64,000 bases of DNA from Clostridiales bacterium CCNA10. GTDB lineage: Bacteria; Bacillota; Clostridia; Oscillospirales; Oscillospiraceae. The translations under genes and the position numbers were made by a program. Under the pieces are notes generated by a model. The model did no database searches. It was not told where the DNA came from and saw only the letters and a list, made by a program, of their open reading frames with translations. Every line of letters starts with the position of its first letter. Position 1 is the first letter of the stretch. Shown one piece after another: positions 44,356 through 52,321 of this stretch. The DNA lies in NCBI GenBank assembly GCA_003573975.1, contig AP018533.1, forward strand, positions 1,054,001 through 1,118,000, read 5' to 3'.

Positions 44356-44633
44356 TGTATCGAATTATTAAAGTGTCAGATGGTACGGAGATTGGTGTAA
44401 CTGATACCATCGAATTTATCCGGTATGGGAAAAGCGGGTGTTTTGTACCTGCTGCCCAGGACGAGGCTATTGGTGTGGCCTATAACTGTGTTCCATATAA
44501 TCTAATCGGTCACGACAAGATTGAGGGAGCTGATACAGTCGTTGTCTCTGAGATCGACGGGGGCGCTGTTCTGGCAAAGCAAGGTGGTCTTGTAGATGAT
44601 CTTATTCTTTCTGCATTGGGGGTGCAAAACTAA
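44355..44633 (+). CDS. Hypothetical 92-aa phage protein
   Basis: ATG 44355 overlaps the preceding stop, AAGGAGG upstream. Beta-rich, begins MYRIIKVSDGTEIGVTDTIE; resembles short proteins of phage late operons with no known role. Its stop overlaps the next start by one base, so the three genes are translationally coupled. Confidence 0.6.
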   Translation: MYRIIKVSDGTEIGVTDTIEFIRYGKSGCFVPAAQDEAIGVAYNCVPYNLIGHDKIEGADTVVVSEIDGGAVLAKQGGLVDDLILSALGVQN

Positions 44634-45223
44634 TGAAAGAAAAGCTAAGAAATATGTATGAGGAAAGTTTGATTGATACTACAGCCCTTTTGAATGCAGT
44701 TGCAAAGAATTGGATTACGATTGCGGATGTTATTGAAATCGTAGGCGAGGACAACGCACTGTCTGTTGTGATGTCCGCAAAACTGTCTGAGATTTCTAAT
44801 GCTTGCAATGCAGTTATCGTGAATGGCGTAGACATCAAGTTCGGAGAAGAGACGGTTCATTTTAACTTGAGCATTGAGGATCAGAGCAATATCAATAACC
44901 TATTCCGCGTCGTTGAGCTGGGTGGTACAGAGTTCCCTTATCAGGCCGATGGAGGCGTTTGCCGTATTTATACCGCTGCTGAGATTTCAGCTATTTATAT
45001 TGCGGCACAGACGCTTATTACAACTCAGACTACCTATCACAATGAACTGAAGCAGTATGTTCAGACACTGACGGATGTAGAAGAGGTATCTGCTGTTCAA
45101 TATGGCATGACATTGCCAGAGCCGTACCTGACAGAGATGAATGAGAAACTGTCTGTGGCACAGCAACAGATGCAGGCGATTGTAGGCAGAATGCAGCAGG
45201 CCGCAGCAACCAATCAAGCGTGA
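44633..45223 (+). CDS. DUF4376-like fibre-associated protein
   Basis: 196 aa, ATG 44633. The middle segment (VHFNLSIEDQSNINNLFRVV, FPYQADGGVCRIYTAAEISA) follows the DUF4376 pattern found near phage tail fibres, with a helical C-terminus (LSVAQQQMQAIVGRMQQAAA). A role in fibre assembly or as a fibre tip partner is possible. Confidence 0.55.
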   Translation: MKEKLRNMYEESLIDTTALLNAVAKNWITIADVIEIVGEDNALSVVMSAKLSEISNACNAVIVNGVDIKFGEETVHFNLSIEDQSNINNLFRVVELGGTEFPYQADGGVCRIYTAAEISAIYIAAQTLITTQTTYHNELKQYVQTLTDVEEVSAVQYGMTLPEPYLTEMNEKLSVAQQQMQAIVGRMQQAAATNQA

Positions 45224-45229
45224 TAGCTT

Positions 45230-45652
45230 ATGAGTGCTCGATTTGCCATTAAAGAAGCGATCCTCGCTATTATCGGAGGGATTACCTATGTAATTATTGA
45301 ATTGATATGGAGAGGGCATAGCCATATTTCTATGTTTATTCTTGGCGGGATTTGCTTCGTGGTCATCGGGCTAATCAATGAAGTGTTTCCATGGGATTTT
45401 GGTTTATTATGGCAATCTTTAATCGGATCTGTCATTATAACTGTCTGTGAATTTATCACTGGTGTCATTGTGAATATCTGGCTTGGTTTGGGAGTGTGGG
45501 ATTATTCTACACTCCCTTTTAATATCCTTGGACAAATCTGTTTACCTTTTTCACTCCTATGGATAATCATTTCATGCTTAGCGATTATTCTCGATGATTA
45601 TTTAAGATATTGGATTTTCAATGAAGAAAAGCCGCATTACAAATTTGTGTAA
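45230..45652 (+). CDS. CmpB-like four-helix membrane protein
   Basis: 140 aa, ATG 45230. Four hydrophobic helices. The motifs RGHSHISMFILGGICFVVIG, then EFITGVIVNIWLGLGVWDYS and PFNILGQICLPFSLLW match the putative ABC-transporter type IV/CmpB family of Firmicutes membrane proteins. In a phage lysis region it might act as a holin or lysis modulator, which is inference. Confidence 0.75.
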   Translation: MSARFAIKEAILAIIGGITYVIIELIWRGHSHISMFILGGICFVVIGLINEVFPWDFGLLWQSLIGSVIITVCEFITGVIVNIWLGLGVWDYSTLPFNILGQICLPFSLLWIIISCLAIILDDYLRYWIFNEEKPHYKFV

Positions 45653-45667
45653 CAGGAGGATTTCTTT

Positions 45668-45871
45668 ATGGATAACAAAACAAAACCTGCGCTGAACATG
45701 CGTTATTACAACAAAGAAATTGATGATGATCTACCCTATGTTGGTCATCTTGATTACGATGAAGAGACCGGATTTATCTACGACGAAGAGGGAGACGTTG
45801 TAGATGAGGATACCATTGCAAAATTTTGCGAGGGTGATGGTAAGGGCGGCGATGAGGATGAATTTGAATAA
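45668..45871 (+). CDS. Small acidic protein, 67 aa
   Basis: ATG 45668 after CAGGAGG. Very acidic (DEETGFIYDEEGDVVDEDTI, ending GGDEDEFE). No domain known. It lies between the CmpB-like and endolysin genes. Confidence 0.6.
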   Translation: MDNKTKPALNMRYYNKEIDDDLPYVGHLDYDEETGFIYDEEGDVVDEDTIAKFCEGDGKGGDEDEFE

Positions 45872-45898
45872 CCTTTGTTTTTATCGGGAGGTGCAAAA

Positions 45899-47434
45899 AT
45901 GGCAAACGATAAAACAATTTGGGAGTTCTTGAAATCGCAAGGTCTGAATGATTATGGGGTTGCTGGGCTTATGGGCAATTTATATGCTGAGTCTGGTCTT
46001 TCTCCAACAAATCTTCAGAACACATATAACAATAAGTTCGGCATGACGGACGATGAGTATACGGCTGATGTTGACGCTGGACGCTATGGAAATTTTGTTC
46101 ACGATAGCGCCGGATATGGTCTTGCGCAATGGACTTTCTGGAGCAGAAAGCAAGGTCTTTACGACTATGCAAAATCCACTGGAAGATCTATTGGGGATCT
46201 CACAATGCAGCTGGAATTTTTATTTCAAGAGCTAAGTTCTGGATATAAGAGTGTTTTGTCTACATTGAAGTCTGCGACCTCTGTGTTGCAGGCTTCTAAT
46301 TCTGTACTGCTGCAATTTGAGAGGCCAGCTGATCAAAGTGTATCTGTACAGAACAAACGAGCTTCTTACGGCCAGAACTATTACAACCAATTTGCGGGCG
46401 CAGCCCAGGAAGGAGGGAGTGTTGGAATGAGCAACAGTCCACTTGTAGAATACACAAGAATTTCACCAAACAGATCATCTCCAAGAAAGAATGCGATTGA
46501 CAGAATTTCAATTCACTGCGTAGTTGGTCAGTGTAGTATTCAGTCTCTTGGAAGTATTTTTGCTCCGTCTTCAAGGCAAGCTTCTTCAAACTATGGCATT
46601 GGATATGACGGAAGAGTTGGCATGTATGTAGAAGAGAAAGACCGCTCATGGTGTACTTCTTCAGCGGCAAATGACAATAGAGCTGTTACTATCGAAGTGG
46701 CAAGCGACACTACTGACCCATACGCAGTAACCGAAGCCGCTTATGCTGGACTACTGAATTTGGTGACAGATATTTGTAAGCGTAACGGTAAAAACAAAGT
46801 AGTCTGGTTTGGCGATAAAAATACCACTTTGAATTACACGCCTAAATCAAATGAGATGGTTTTGACCGTACATAGATGGTTTGCAAATAAAGCTTGCCCA
46901 GGTAATTACCTCTATAATTTGCATCCGCAAATTGTAGCAGAGGTAAACAGACGCTTGGCAGGCGGAAGCGTAGACACTGGCACAGCTGTAAGCTACCAGG
47001 TAAAAGTTACAGCCGATGCCGGACTAAATTGTAGAACCGCCCCTATTAACGGAACCGTCATTATGGCCTATGAAAAAGGAACCATCTTGAATATTTCTAA
47101 GGAGCAATCTGGATGGGGCTTTACAGGAACCGGATGGGTTTCTCTTGAATGGACAGAGAAGATCGCATCCACGACACCAGTAACGGAGGATGATGAAGAT
47201 ATGACTTTGGATACATTTAAGAAATTGATGAATGAGTATCGTGCAGAACTGAGAGACAACGATTGCGGAGATTGGAGCAAAGCTGCTCGTGATTGGGCAA
47301 CATCTACTGGGCTATTTGCTGGTAGTGGCAATCTGCCAGATGGAACACCAAATTATATGTGGGCTGATATGCTGACCCGTGAGCAGGCCGCGCAGTTGTT
47401 CTATAACTTTGCTCAGAAGAACGGATTGGCGTAA
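45899..47434 (+). CDS. Endolysin: lysozyme-like plus amidase
   Basis: 511 aa from ATG 45899 (GGGAGGTG upstream). Residues 1-150 resemble the phage tail lysozyme fold (GVAGLMGNLYAESGLSPTNL, GYGLAQWTFWSRKQGLYDYA). Residues about 185-355 are an N-acetylmuramoyl-L-alanine amidase (IDRISIHCVVGQCS; zinc site His in HRWFANKACPGNYL). An SH3-like cell-wall-binding domain follows (VTADAGLNCRTAPINGT), then a helical C-terminus (FKKLMNEYRAELRDN). Two catalytic domains cut glycan and peptide bonds for lysis. Confidence 0.9.
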   Translation: MANDKTIWEFLKSQGLNDYGVAGLMGNLYAESGLSPTNLQNTYNNKFGMTDDEYTADVDAGRYGNFVHDSAGYGLAQWTFWSRKQGLYDYAKSTGRSIGDLTMQLEFLFQELSSGYKSVLSTLKSATSVLQASNSVLLQFERPADQSVSVQNKRASYGQNYYNQFAGAAQEGGSVGMSNSPLVEYTRISPNRSSPRKNAIDRISIHCVVGQCSIQSLGSIFAPSSRQASSNYGIGYDGRVGMYVEEKDRSWCTSSAANDNRAVTIEVASDTTDPYAVTEAAYAGLLNLVTDICKRNGKNKVVWFGDKNTTLNYTPKSNEMVLTVHRWFANKACPGNYLYNLHPQIVAEVNRRLAGGSVDTGTAVSYQVKVTADAGLNCRTAPINGTVIMAYEKGTILNISKEQSGWGFTGTGWVSLEWTEKIASTTPVTEDDEDMTLDTFKKLMNEYRAELRDNDCGDWSKAARDWATSTGLFAGSGNLPDGTPNYMWADMLTREQAAQLFYNFAQKNGLA

Positions 47435-47454
47435 TCTGAAAAGGTGGTGTTGGT

Positions 47455-47832
47455 ATGGCGGTTTCGAGCACCAGGGGGAGAAGAGTTAGACGAAAAGAGA
47501 AAAAGGGGTTGTTTGCCCATCTAAAAAACCTTGGGTCCACAAATCGCCTTGCTCTCTACATCATGGTATTTCTTGCCGCTGGTTTGGCCGGCGGCTTTTA
47601 TCTTGCGGTGAAAAGCATCGCAACAGGGTACACAGGAGCGCTTACATGTTGGACTGTAGTTTTCACACCGATTGGAACTGCGTGTAGCATTGTTTTAGCT
47701 CGGATTGTAGATAAGAGCCGTGCTGAAAATACGAGCGCAGACGGTGAAGGAATAAAATATGCGGCAGCAAAAGCAAATCGCTTTGTCGCAAATACATCTG
47801 ATTTGGGAAGCGTAGATAGTCCTTCCATTTGA
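47455..47832 (+). CDS. Holin-like membrane protein 1
   Basis: 125 aa, ATG 47455 after AAGGTGG. A strongly basic N-terminus (RGRRVRRKEKKGLFAHLKNL) and two hydrophobic helices (LALYIMVFLAAGLAGGFYLA; GALTCWTVVFTPIGTACSIV), a common holin layout. Directly after the endolysin. Could alternatively be an antiholin. Confidence 0.6.
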   Translation: MAVSSTRGRRVRRKEKKGLFAHLKNLGSTNRLALYIMVFLAAGLAGGFYLAVKSIATGYTGALTCWTVVFTPIGTACSIVLARIVDKSRAENTSADGEGIKYAAAKANRFVANTSDLGSVDSPSI

Positions 47833-47836
47833 TATA

Positions 47837-47876
47837 AGCAACAGTATTCTGCCGGATGCTGTTGCTCTTTATTTTA
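47837..47876 (+). terminator. Intrinsic terminator in the lysis region
   Basis: AGCAACAG/CTGTTGCT (47837-47844 with 47859-47866), then CTTTATTTTA. Confidence 0.8.
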
Positions 47877-47892
47877 TAAGGAGGAAAAGGTT

Positions 47893-48234
47893 ATGGAGTT
47901 GAATTGGGTAGAGATTGTAATCTCCATTCTTACTGGACTTGCCGCAGCTATTCCGCTGGTTGTAAAGCTTGTGGAATATGTGCAAAAGGCAGTAAAAGAA
48001 AAGAATTGGAATAAGATGCTCGATATGGTCATGGACTTGATGCAAACAGCTGAGGGTATGTTTGAAAAGGGCGCAGATCGAAAAGAATGGGTGCTTGCTA
48101 TGGTTAAAGGATCTGCGGATAGTATTAACTACGATATTGACATCGAAGCAATCAGTCAGTTAATTGATAGTCTATGTGACATGAGTAAGGTTGTAAATAA
48201 CTCAGAAGCCCCAACTGAAACACCTACTGAATAA
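47893..48234 (+). CDS. Holin-like membrane protein 2
   Basis: 113 aa, ATG 47893 after AAGGAGG. One N-terminal hydrophobic helix (IVISILTGLAAAIPLVVKLV) followed by a soluble helical part (KKNWNKMLDMVMDLMQTAEG), resembling LLH-type phage holins. It probably forms membrane lesions for endolysin release. Confidence 0.7.
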   Translation: MELNWVEIVISILTGLAAAIPLVVKLVEYVQKAVKEKNWNKMLDMVMDLMQTAEGMFEKGADRKEWVLAMVKGSADSINYDIDIEAISQLIDSLCDMSKVVNNSEAPTETPTE

Positions 48235-48251
48235 AGGTTGGGTGTTCAAGA

Positions 48252-48866
48252 ATGCTTGATTACATTGAATATTTGAACATTCCAGTAAAGGTGGCAATCG
48301 TTCTGATTGGTGCCTTTCTTATTATGCAGTTGGTAGGGGAGATTTTAGAGTTCAAAGGGAAGGTTGTACCTGAGTTTGTCAAAGTACGCAAAATCTTTAC
48401 TCGTCGTAAAAAAGAGCGAGAGATGATGCAGAAAATGGAAAAGACTCTTGATCGGGTGCAGGCCACCATGGACGAACTCAATCAGCATTACAGTACGGAT
48501 AATATTCAGATGCGCGACGAGTGGATCAAGAGGGTAAATTCTAAGCTTGACCAATATGATGCAAGCATGGCCGAACTTGATAGAAAGCTGGACAAAAACA
48601 ATAGCGACACGCTTTCCATCCTCGTTGACAATAAACGTAATGCGATTATTAGTTTTGCGTCTATGGTTATTGATGAAACAAAGCCAGTGACGAAAGAACA
48701 GTTCAATCGTATCTTTAAGCTGTACGAAGAGTATGAGGCGATTATCAGTGCAAATGGTATGACGAATGGAGAGGTTGACATTGCTATTAGAATTATCAGA
48801 GAGGCATATGAAAATCATTTAAGGAACCATTCGTTTATTGAAGATATTCGTGGATACGGTGTATAA
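48252..48866 (+). CDS. Membrane-anchored coiled-coil protein, lysis region
   Basis: 204 aa, ATG 48252. One N-terminal transmembrane helix (VKVAIVLIGAFLIMQLVGEI), a long basic coiled coil (FTRRKKEREMMQKMEKTLDR), then a globular end (AIRIIREAYENHLRNHSF). Might link holin action to the wall or act at the membrane during lysis. Last phage gene before the junction. Confidence 0.6.
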   Translation: MLDYIEYLNIPVKVAIVLIGAFLIMQLVGEILEFKGKVVPEFVKVRKIFTRRKKEREMMQKMEKTLDRVQATMDELNQHYSTDNIQMRDEWIKRVNSKLDQYDASMAELDRKLDKNNSDTLSILVDNKRNAIISFASMVIDETKPVTKEQFNRIFKLYEEYEAIISANGMTNGEVDIAIRIIREAYENHLRNHSFIEDIRGYGV

Positions 48867-48872
48867 TGAATA

Positions 48873-48905
48873 GGGGAGGGGCTTAAAACTCTCCCCACAT
48901 TTTTA
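48873..48905 (+). terminator. Intrinsic terminator at the phage late-operon end
   Basis: GGGGAG/CTCCCC (48873-48878 with 48891-48896), then ACATTTTT. Confidence 0.8.
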
Positions 48906-48915
48906 CGCTGTGGAT

Positions 48916-48944
48916 TTGACAGAGCAGGCCGTGTGATATATAAT
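48916..48944 (+). promoter_or_regulatory. Consensus sigma-A promoter
   Basis: TTGACA (48916-48921), a 17-nt spacer, TATAAT (48939-48944). Both boxes are perfect. No intact gene follows: a 44-codon ORF starts at 48943, then the gene remnant at 49031. It may drive a lost gene or an RNA across the junction. Confidence 0.85.
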
Positions 48945-49030
48945 GGCAAAAGATGTGGCTATTATTATATGGCATAGGCTTTTTGCGCTGCGGTATCCAG
49001 ATTACCACAAATTCTACCACATTTGCTTAA

Positions 49031-49165
49031 CACAAGACGCAACAAGACGAACTCAAAATACTGAGAAAAGTTCTTGATTTCGTGTCTGAAAGGCGGAAAT
49101 CACACATGATGAACAATGATGAAGTATACGGTGTGAAGTTCCCCACGATGAAGCCCCTCGATTGA
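49031..49165 (+). pseudogene. 3' remnant of a truncated gene at the phage-ICE junction
   Basis: A frame open from 49031 to TGA 49163 reads as a natural C-terminus: KTQQDELKILRKVLDFVSER, then NNDEVYGVKFPTMKPLD. It has no start or upstream body; the frame is closed by TAA at 49028. The simplest reading is that prophage integration or a deletion removed the 5' part. The protein family is not recognised; an ICE recombinase or regulator is possible. Confidence 0.5.
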
Positions 49166-49170
49166 GAAAC

Positions 49171-49284
49171 CCTTGCAGCGCAAGGGGTTGCAGGCTTTTT
49201 CAACACAAGGAAGGCCGGTTTTACCCCCGTTTTACCCCCATTGACTGAAAAGAGGGGGCGGTTTTACCCCCAGAATTTACCCCC
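49171..49284 (+). repeat. TTTTACCCCC repeat cluster
   Basis: Four copies: 49219-49228, 49230-49239, 49262-49271 and 49275-49284 (ATTTACCCCC), with an inverted GGGGG between copies 2 and 3 (49252-49257 area). A hairpin AACCCTTG/CAAGGGGTT precedes them at about 49168-49189. Direct repeats of this size at an element end resemble arm-type sites of tyrosine recombinases. Confidence 0.5.
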
Positions 49285-49312
49285 AAACTAATTGAAGAGA
49301 ATGCCACATGAG

Positions 49313-49348
49313 AAATGCCCATGACGATTGAGTCATGGGCATTTTTTT
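49313..49348. terminator. Bidirectional intrinsic terminator
   Basis: AAATGCCCATGAC/GTCATGGGCATTT (49313-49325 with 49332-49344), T-run on the plus strand. On the minus strand it lies just past the small zinc-ribbon gene. Confidence 0.88.
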
Positions 49349-49403
49349 AGGAATTGCGTATAAGTATTCAACATGAGCGACATCGCGGATATTAAAACTG
49401 CGC

Positions 49404-49562
49404 CTATGTTTCGTCCATCCATAGATTCTCGTTTGAGCGGTTTTCGAAATCTTCTTGTTCTGCCGGTGTTGCTGGACGGACCATAGTCTTCCCGCAATCA
49501 GGACAGGCCACCACATTTGTTTCAGAAAAGAGATAATGGCAATTATCACACGCATAAATCAT
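49404..49562 (-). CDS. Small zinc-ribbon protein
   Basis: 52 aa on the minus strand, starting MIYACDNCHYLFSE with a second pair CPDCGKTM: two CxxC knuckles of a rubredoxin-like zinc ribbon. The C-terminus (PAEQEDFENRSNENLWMDET) is acidic. It has its own promoter (49591-49619) and a terminator (49313-49348). Small zinc-ribbon proteins of this type are common in clostridial genomes and ICEs; function unknown. Too short for usual ORF cut-offs. Confidence 0.75.
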   Translation of the reverse strand: MIYACDNCHYLFSETNVVACPDCGKTMVRPATPAEQEDFENRSNENLWMDET

Positions 49563-49590
49563 CCATATCAAGCCTCGCTTTCGTGACTAA

Positions 49591-49619
49591 AGTATAGCAC
49601 GGAGCGAGGCTTTTTTCAA
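49591..49619 (-). promoter_or_regulatory. Promoter of the zinc-ribbon gene
   Basis: On the minus strand: TTGAAA (49614-49619), 17-nt spacer, TATACT (49591-49596). On the plus strand the same DNA lies in the loop of an AAGCCTCGC/GCGAGGCTT hairpin followed by T6 (about 49570-49617), so promoter and opposing terminator overlap. Confidence 0.65.
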
Positions 49620-49644
49620 TTTAGACAGGAAGGAGGCCGGTGCG

Positions 49645-50736
49645 ATGAAATGCTTGCTCAAATATCAGTGGATCAAACTCCCCCGTAATCAACTACCGCC
49701 CGGAAAGGGCATCATGGGCATATGGGCTCGCCTGGCTTCCAGGGCCGCCTTCCGAAGTGGGAAGGCAACCTACTGCGGCTATATCAACGAAGTGACGGTT
49801 GGAACCTGGGCTGGCGGTATTGTAGGCCTTAAAAGCATCATGGGGATGAAGCGGCGGCAGCAGGCTTTGGAGATGATGGACCGTCTCGCAGATCTTTCCT
49901 ATATTGGGTACACACTGGATCCAAAATCGAAGAAACTTACATACAAGATCACAGATTGGGTTGTAAGGTGCTCTGGAGAGCCCTGTACGGGCCGTGAGGC
50001 CGTTTACGTGACAGAGGGGTATGGTTTCCTATGCATGCCCAGAAACGTCACACAGCGCCTTGTAGAGCAAGGCTATTCATTTGATGAGTCAGACGCATGG
50101 CTGGACCTTTGGTGCCACACGGTATGGCAGGAGCCGAGCAATGTGTTCTCTCATATGGCGCCGTCAGTCCAATTTGGGCAGTACGGTGCGGTTTTGACCT
50201 TGGAGTTCCTTGGCAGGCGTTGGAGATGGGAAAAGACGAAGGTCTGGCGCTTTTTCAGAAAACACGCGGATGCCTTCCCGCTGTATAAGCTGCCAGGTTC
50301 CTTTGGATGTCTGGTCTTCAATGCCGCTTATCCCACCGGTGAAAGAATACCGCAGCCCGCCATGGATCAAATAGAACGTATTTTGAGTGAAATACGTATT
50401 TTGGGCAGAAATGCGCGCAACAAAACATCAAGCGACCATGCCCAACTCTGCAAACTGGTTGCGTGGTATAGCCGTACCATTTTGCAGCAGGAGCAGACAA
50501 AAACTGGCCAAGCATCAGCGGTGGAGGGCCGTGTTGCACATTCGGACTGTAATAATACGCGTGCGTATTTTTCTCCGTGTAAGATTTTAGAGTATGTATG
50601 GGAGGACTGCCAAGGTGTCACTTCATGCATGGCGCGATTTGAATTTTTCCACAGTGTTTTGCCTCGGGCCGGACCTGTGGATCAGGATAACGGAGGTATT
50701 GAACATGACAGATTTGAAGGCATCCCCTTGTGGTGA
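49645..50736 (+). CDS. ICE conserved protein, replication/regulatory type
   Basis: 363 aa, ATG 49645 after AAGGAGG. Basic N-terminus (QWIKLPRNQLPPGKGIMGIW), a winged-helix-like region (ALEMMDRLADLSYIGYTLDP) and an Arg/Trp-rich middle (LEFLGRRWRWEKTKVWRFFR). It looks like a DNA-binding protein of the type found near the start of conjugative elements. The last 60 residues are atypical and overlap the next gene by 32 bases; they may reflect a frameshifted end. Confidence 0.55.
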   Translation: MKCLLKYQWIKLPRNQLPPGKGIMGIWARLASRAAFRSGKATYCGYINEVTVGTWAGGIVGLKSIMGMKRRQQALEMMDRLADLSYIGYTLDPKSKKLTYKITDWVVRCSGEPCTGREAVYVTEGYGFLCMPRNVTQRLVEQGYSFDESDAWLDLWCHTVWQEPSNVFSHMAPSVQFGQYGAVLTLEFLGRRWRWEKTKVWRFFRKHADAFPLYKLPGSFGCLVFNAAYPTGERIPQPAMDQIERILSEIRILGRNARNKTSSDHAQLCKLVAWYSRTILQQEQTKTGQASAVEGRVAHSDCNNTRAYFSPCKILEYVWEDCQGVTSCMARFEFFHSVLPRAGPVDQDNGGIEHDRFEGIPLW

Positions 50737-51331
50737 AATGTCAGATCAGGGACAAGGCCCTTCTCAAAAACTGCTGCGCGACCTTTTGGAACGCAGAGGG
50801 CTTATAGAAGACTCCAGCATCAGAAATGAGAAAGCGCGGGTAGCTGAAAAGGAACTGCGCCGGAATATGTACCACAACACGCAGGTTATGCTTAAAAACT
50901 ATCGTGATATCGTTTGGGCGCTGGAATGCTTTCCCGGTGAGATTGCCCAGGAACTGGAACAGCCTTTGAAGGATGTGGATGCGCTTCTCAGTGCGGTAGA
51001 CGCTCAGATTGCTATGGGAAATGCAAAACTGGAGCACCGCCTGCTCAGCATCCGTAAGTCACGGCTGCTTCTGGACCGAATCAACGAAGCGCTGACGGTG
51101 CTGCGCCATAAGCCTGGAAACGGAGAAATGCTGTACAATATCATTTTCCAGACCTTTATAACGCCGGACAAGCCTAGTCACTCGGAAATTCTGTATCGAT
51201 TGGATATCTCTGAACGTCACTACTACCGCCTGCGCCAGCAGGCAGTGAATATCCTCTCCATACGCCTGTGGACAGCTCCACAGGGGTGCCTAGACGCCTG
51301 GTTTGAGATCCTGACACTCTTGGAGGGCTGA
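50705..51331 (+). CDS. Putative ArpU/sigma-like helix-turn-helix regulator
   Basis: 208 aa from ATG 50705, seven bases after CGGAGGT. Mostly helical; the C-terminal segment SEILYRLDISERHYYRLRQQ is a helix-turn-helix like that of sigma-70 region 4 and ArpU-type phage regulators. It overlaps the previous gene by 32 bases. Possibly controls the transfer genes downstream. Confidence 0.6.
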   Translation: MTDLKASPCGEMSDQGQGPSQKLLRDLLERRGLIEDSSIRNEKARVAEKELRRNMYHNTQVMLKNYRDIVWALECFPGEIAQELEQPLKDVDALLSAVDAQIAMGNAKLEHRLLSIRKSRLLLDRINEALTVLRHKPGNGEMLYNIIFQTFITPDKPSHSEILYRLDISERHYYRLRQQAVNILSIRLWTAPQGCLDAWFEILTLLEG

Positions 51332-51443
51332 TGGCAGGAACGATGGCAGAAAAGTGGCGGAAAAATGGCAAGGTCGGTGCGGCTGACAGGAGGAGTACAA
51401 ATGTGCTATCCTGATATCGTCCAAAACTGGACCTGACGGCAAG

Positions 51444-51490
51444 AAGCCGCCTTGAAGTGATTTTACTGGTCGCTTTGAGGCGGCTTTTTT
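51444..51490 (+). terminator. Intrinsic terminator before the pilin gene
   Basis: AAGCCGCC/GGCGGCTT (51444-51451 with 51479-51486), then TTTTG. Confidence 0.85.
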
Positions 51491-51522
51491 GCTGTCAAAA
51501 CAAAAAATGAGGAGGTACGCAA

Positions 51523-51906
51523 ATGGCGAACGACGAGAAAAAACAAGATCAAAGGGACGGGATAGCCCATCGTTTGGGAGGCTGGGTCCACGTAGCGGTG
51601 ATTGCCTGCTATATGGCTGTGCTGTTCGTGCAGCCTGCTGCAGCGGCAGATGATATGTGGACGAGGTTTTCAAACATCATAGCAGATGTTTATGGCGAGT
51701 TGCTGGGCATATCCACCATTGTCGCCGTTACGGCAGCCGCGGTAGCCCTGCTGGTGCGTATGATCTCCCGCAATGAGCGGGCTGTTGCGGAGGCGACAAG
51801 TTGGCTGAAGCGGATTGTTGTGACATGGATTGTGCTGAATACTCTGGGATTCATCGTCGCTTATCTGCAGCCGCTGATCCAGGGCGGACAGTATACCCCC
51901 ACCTAA
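51523..51906 (+). CDS. VirB2/TrbC-like pilin
   Basis: 127 aa, ATG 51523 after GAGGAGG. A signal-like helix ending LFVQPAAAADD, then two membrane helices (GISTIVAVTAAAVALLVRMI; KRIVVTWIVLNTLGFIVAYL) separated by a short basic loop. This is the layout of VirB2-type pilins in Gram-positive ICEs. First structural gene of the transfer operon; the mini-element at 51914 inserted just after its stop. Confidence 0.7.
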   Translation: MANDEKKQDQRDGIAHRLGGWVHVAVIACYMAVLFVQPAAAADDMWTRFSNIIADVYGELLGISTIVAVTAAAVALLVRMISRNERAVAEATSWLKRIVVTWIVLNTLGFIVAYLQPLIQGGQYTPT

Positions 51907-51935
51907 TGATAAGTGACAAAATTACTGTACAATAG

Positions 51936-52053
51936 ACAAAATTATGCTCCTCAAAATTCCAAGCTGCACGAACCACCGTGGATTCCATGATGCTGCGAAT
52001 GGCACAAATCGCGTGGAATCATGGACTCGGCTTGCTGGTCATTGACGAGATAT
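51936..52053 (+). pseudogene. TnsC-like ATPase fragment
   Basis: A frame open from 51936 contains ARTTVDSMMLRMAQIAWNHG followed by LGLLVIDEI, the stretch around Walker B of TnsC/TniB transposition ATPases. After DEI the similarity ends and the frame runs into the element's right end. No start codon or Walker A remains, so this is an internal-deletion remnant. Confidence 0.65.
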
Positions 52054-52060
52054 TTTGTGA

Positions 52061-52096
52061 AAAGCAATCGACAGTGCATCGGTTGCTTTTTTATGG
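52061..52096 (+). terminator. Terminator inside the mini-element
   Basis: AAAGCAATCGA/TCGGTTGCTTT, an 11-bp stem with one T-G pair, then TTTTATGG. Probably the original transposon operon terminator. Confidence 0.8.
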
Positions 52097-52321
52097 AAAG
52101 GGGAATTTTTATGATTTATCATAGAAACTCAGTGTACAGTAATTTTGTAAGTTTACCACACGGACAGAAGAAGCACCCATCTTTACCAAGCCTCAGAAAC
52201 AGGCGCAGTGTATATAAATTTTGTAATAAAGCCTGCATATTTGAGGCAATCAGTGTACCTATTTTTTGTCACTGAACACCTAAACCAGCGCTACATCAAA
52301 CCGATTGAGGAGGACCTGTCA

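Larger units (their letters stand above)
51914..52271. mobile_element. Tn7-like mini-element (TIR TGACAAAA)
   Basis: 358 bp bounded by TGACAAAA and its inverse TTTTGTCA. Three direct repeats at the right end (52130-52150, 52206-52226, 52251-52271) follow CAGTGTA...ATTTTGTMA. The same sequence stands inverted at the left end (51914-51934), with a partial second copy at about 51933. Multiple terminal 21-bp sites at unequal spacing are the mark of TnsB-type transposases. Inside are a TnsC-like remnant and a terminator only. No target duplication is visible. Confidence 0.7.

Noticed and set aside
49277..49555. 92-aa minus-strand ORF
   Set aside because: The other minus frame (49404-49562) encodes a clear two-knuckle zinc ribbon with its own promoter; the 92-aa ORF crosses the terminator.
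51914..52271. ORF 52021-52275 inside the mini-element as a gene
   Set aside because: It reads across the terminator and the terminal repeats in a different frame from the TnsC fragment and has no RBS.
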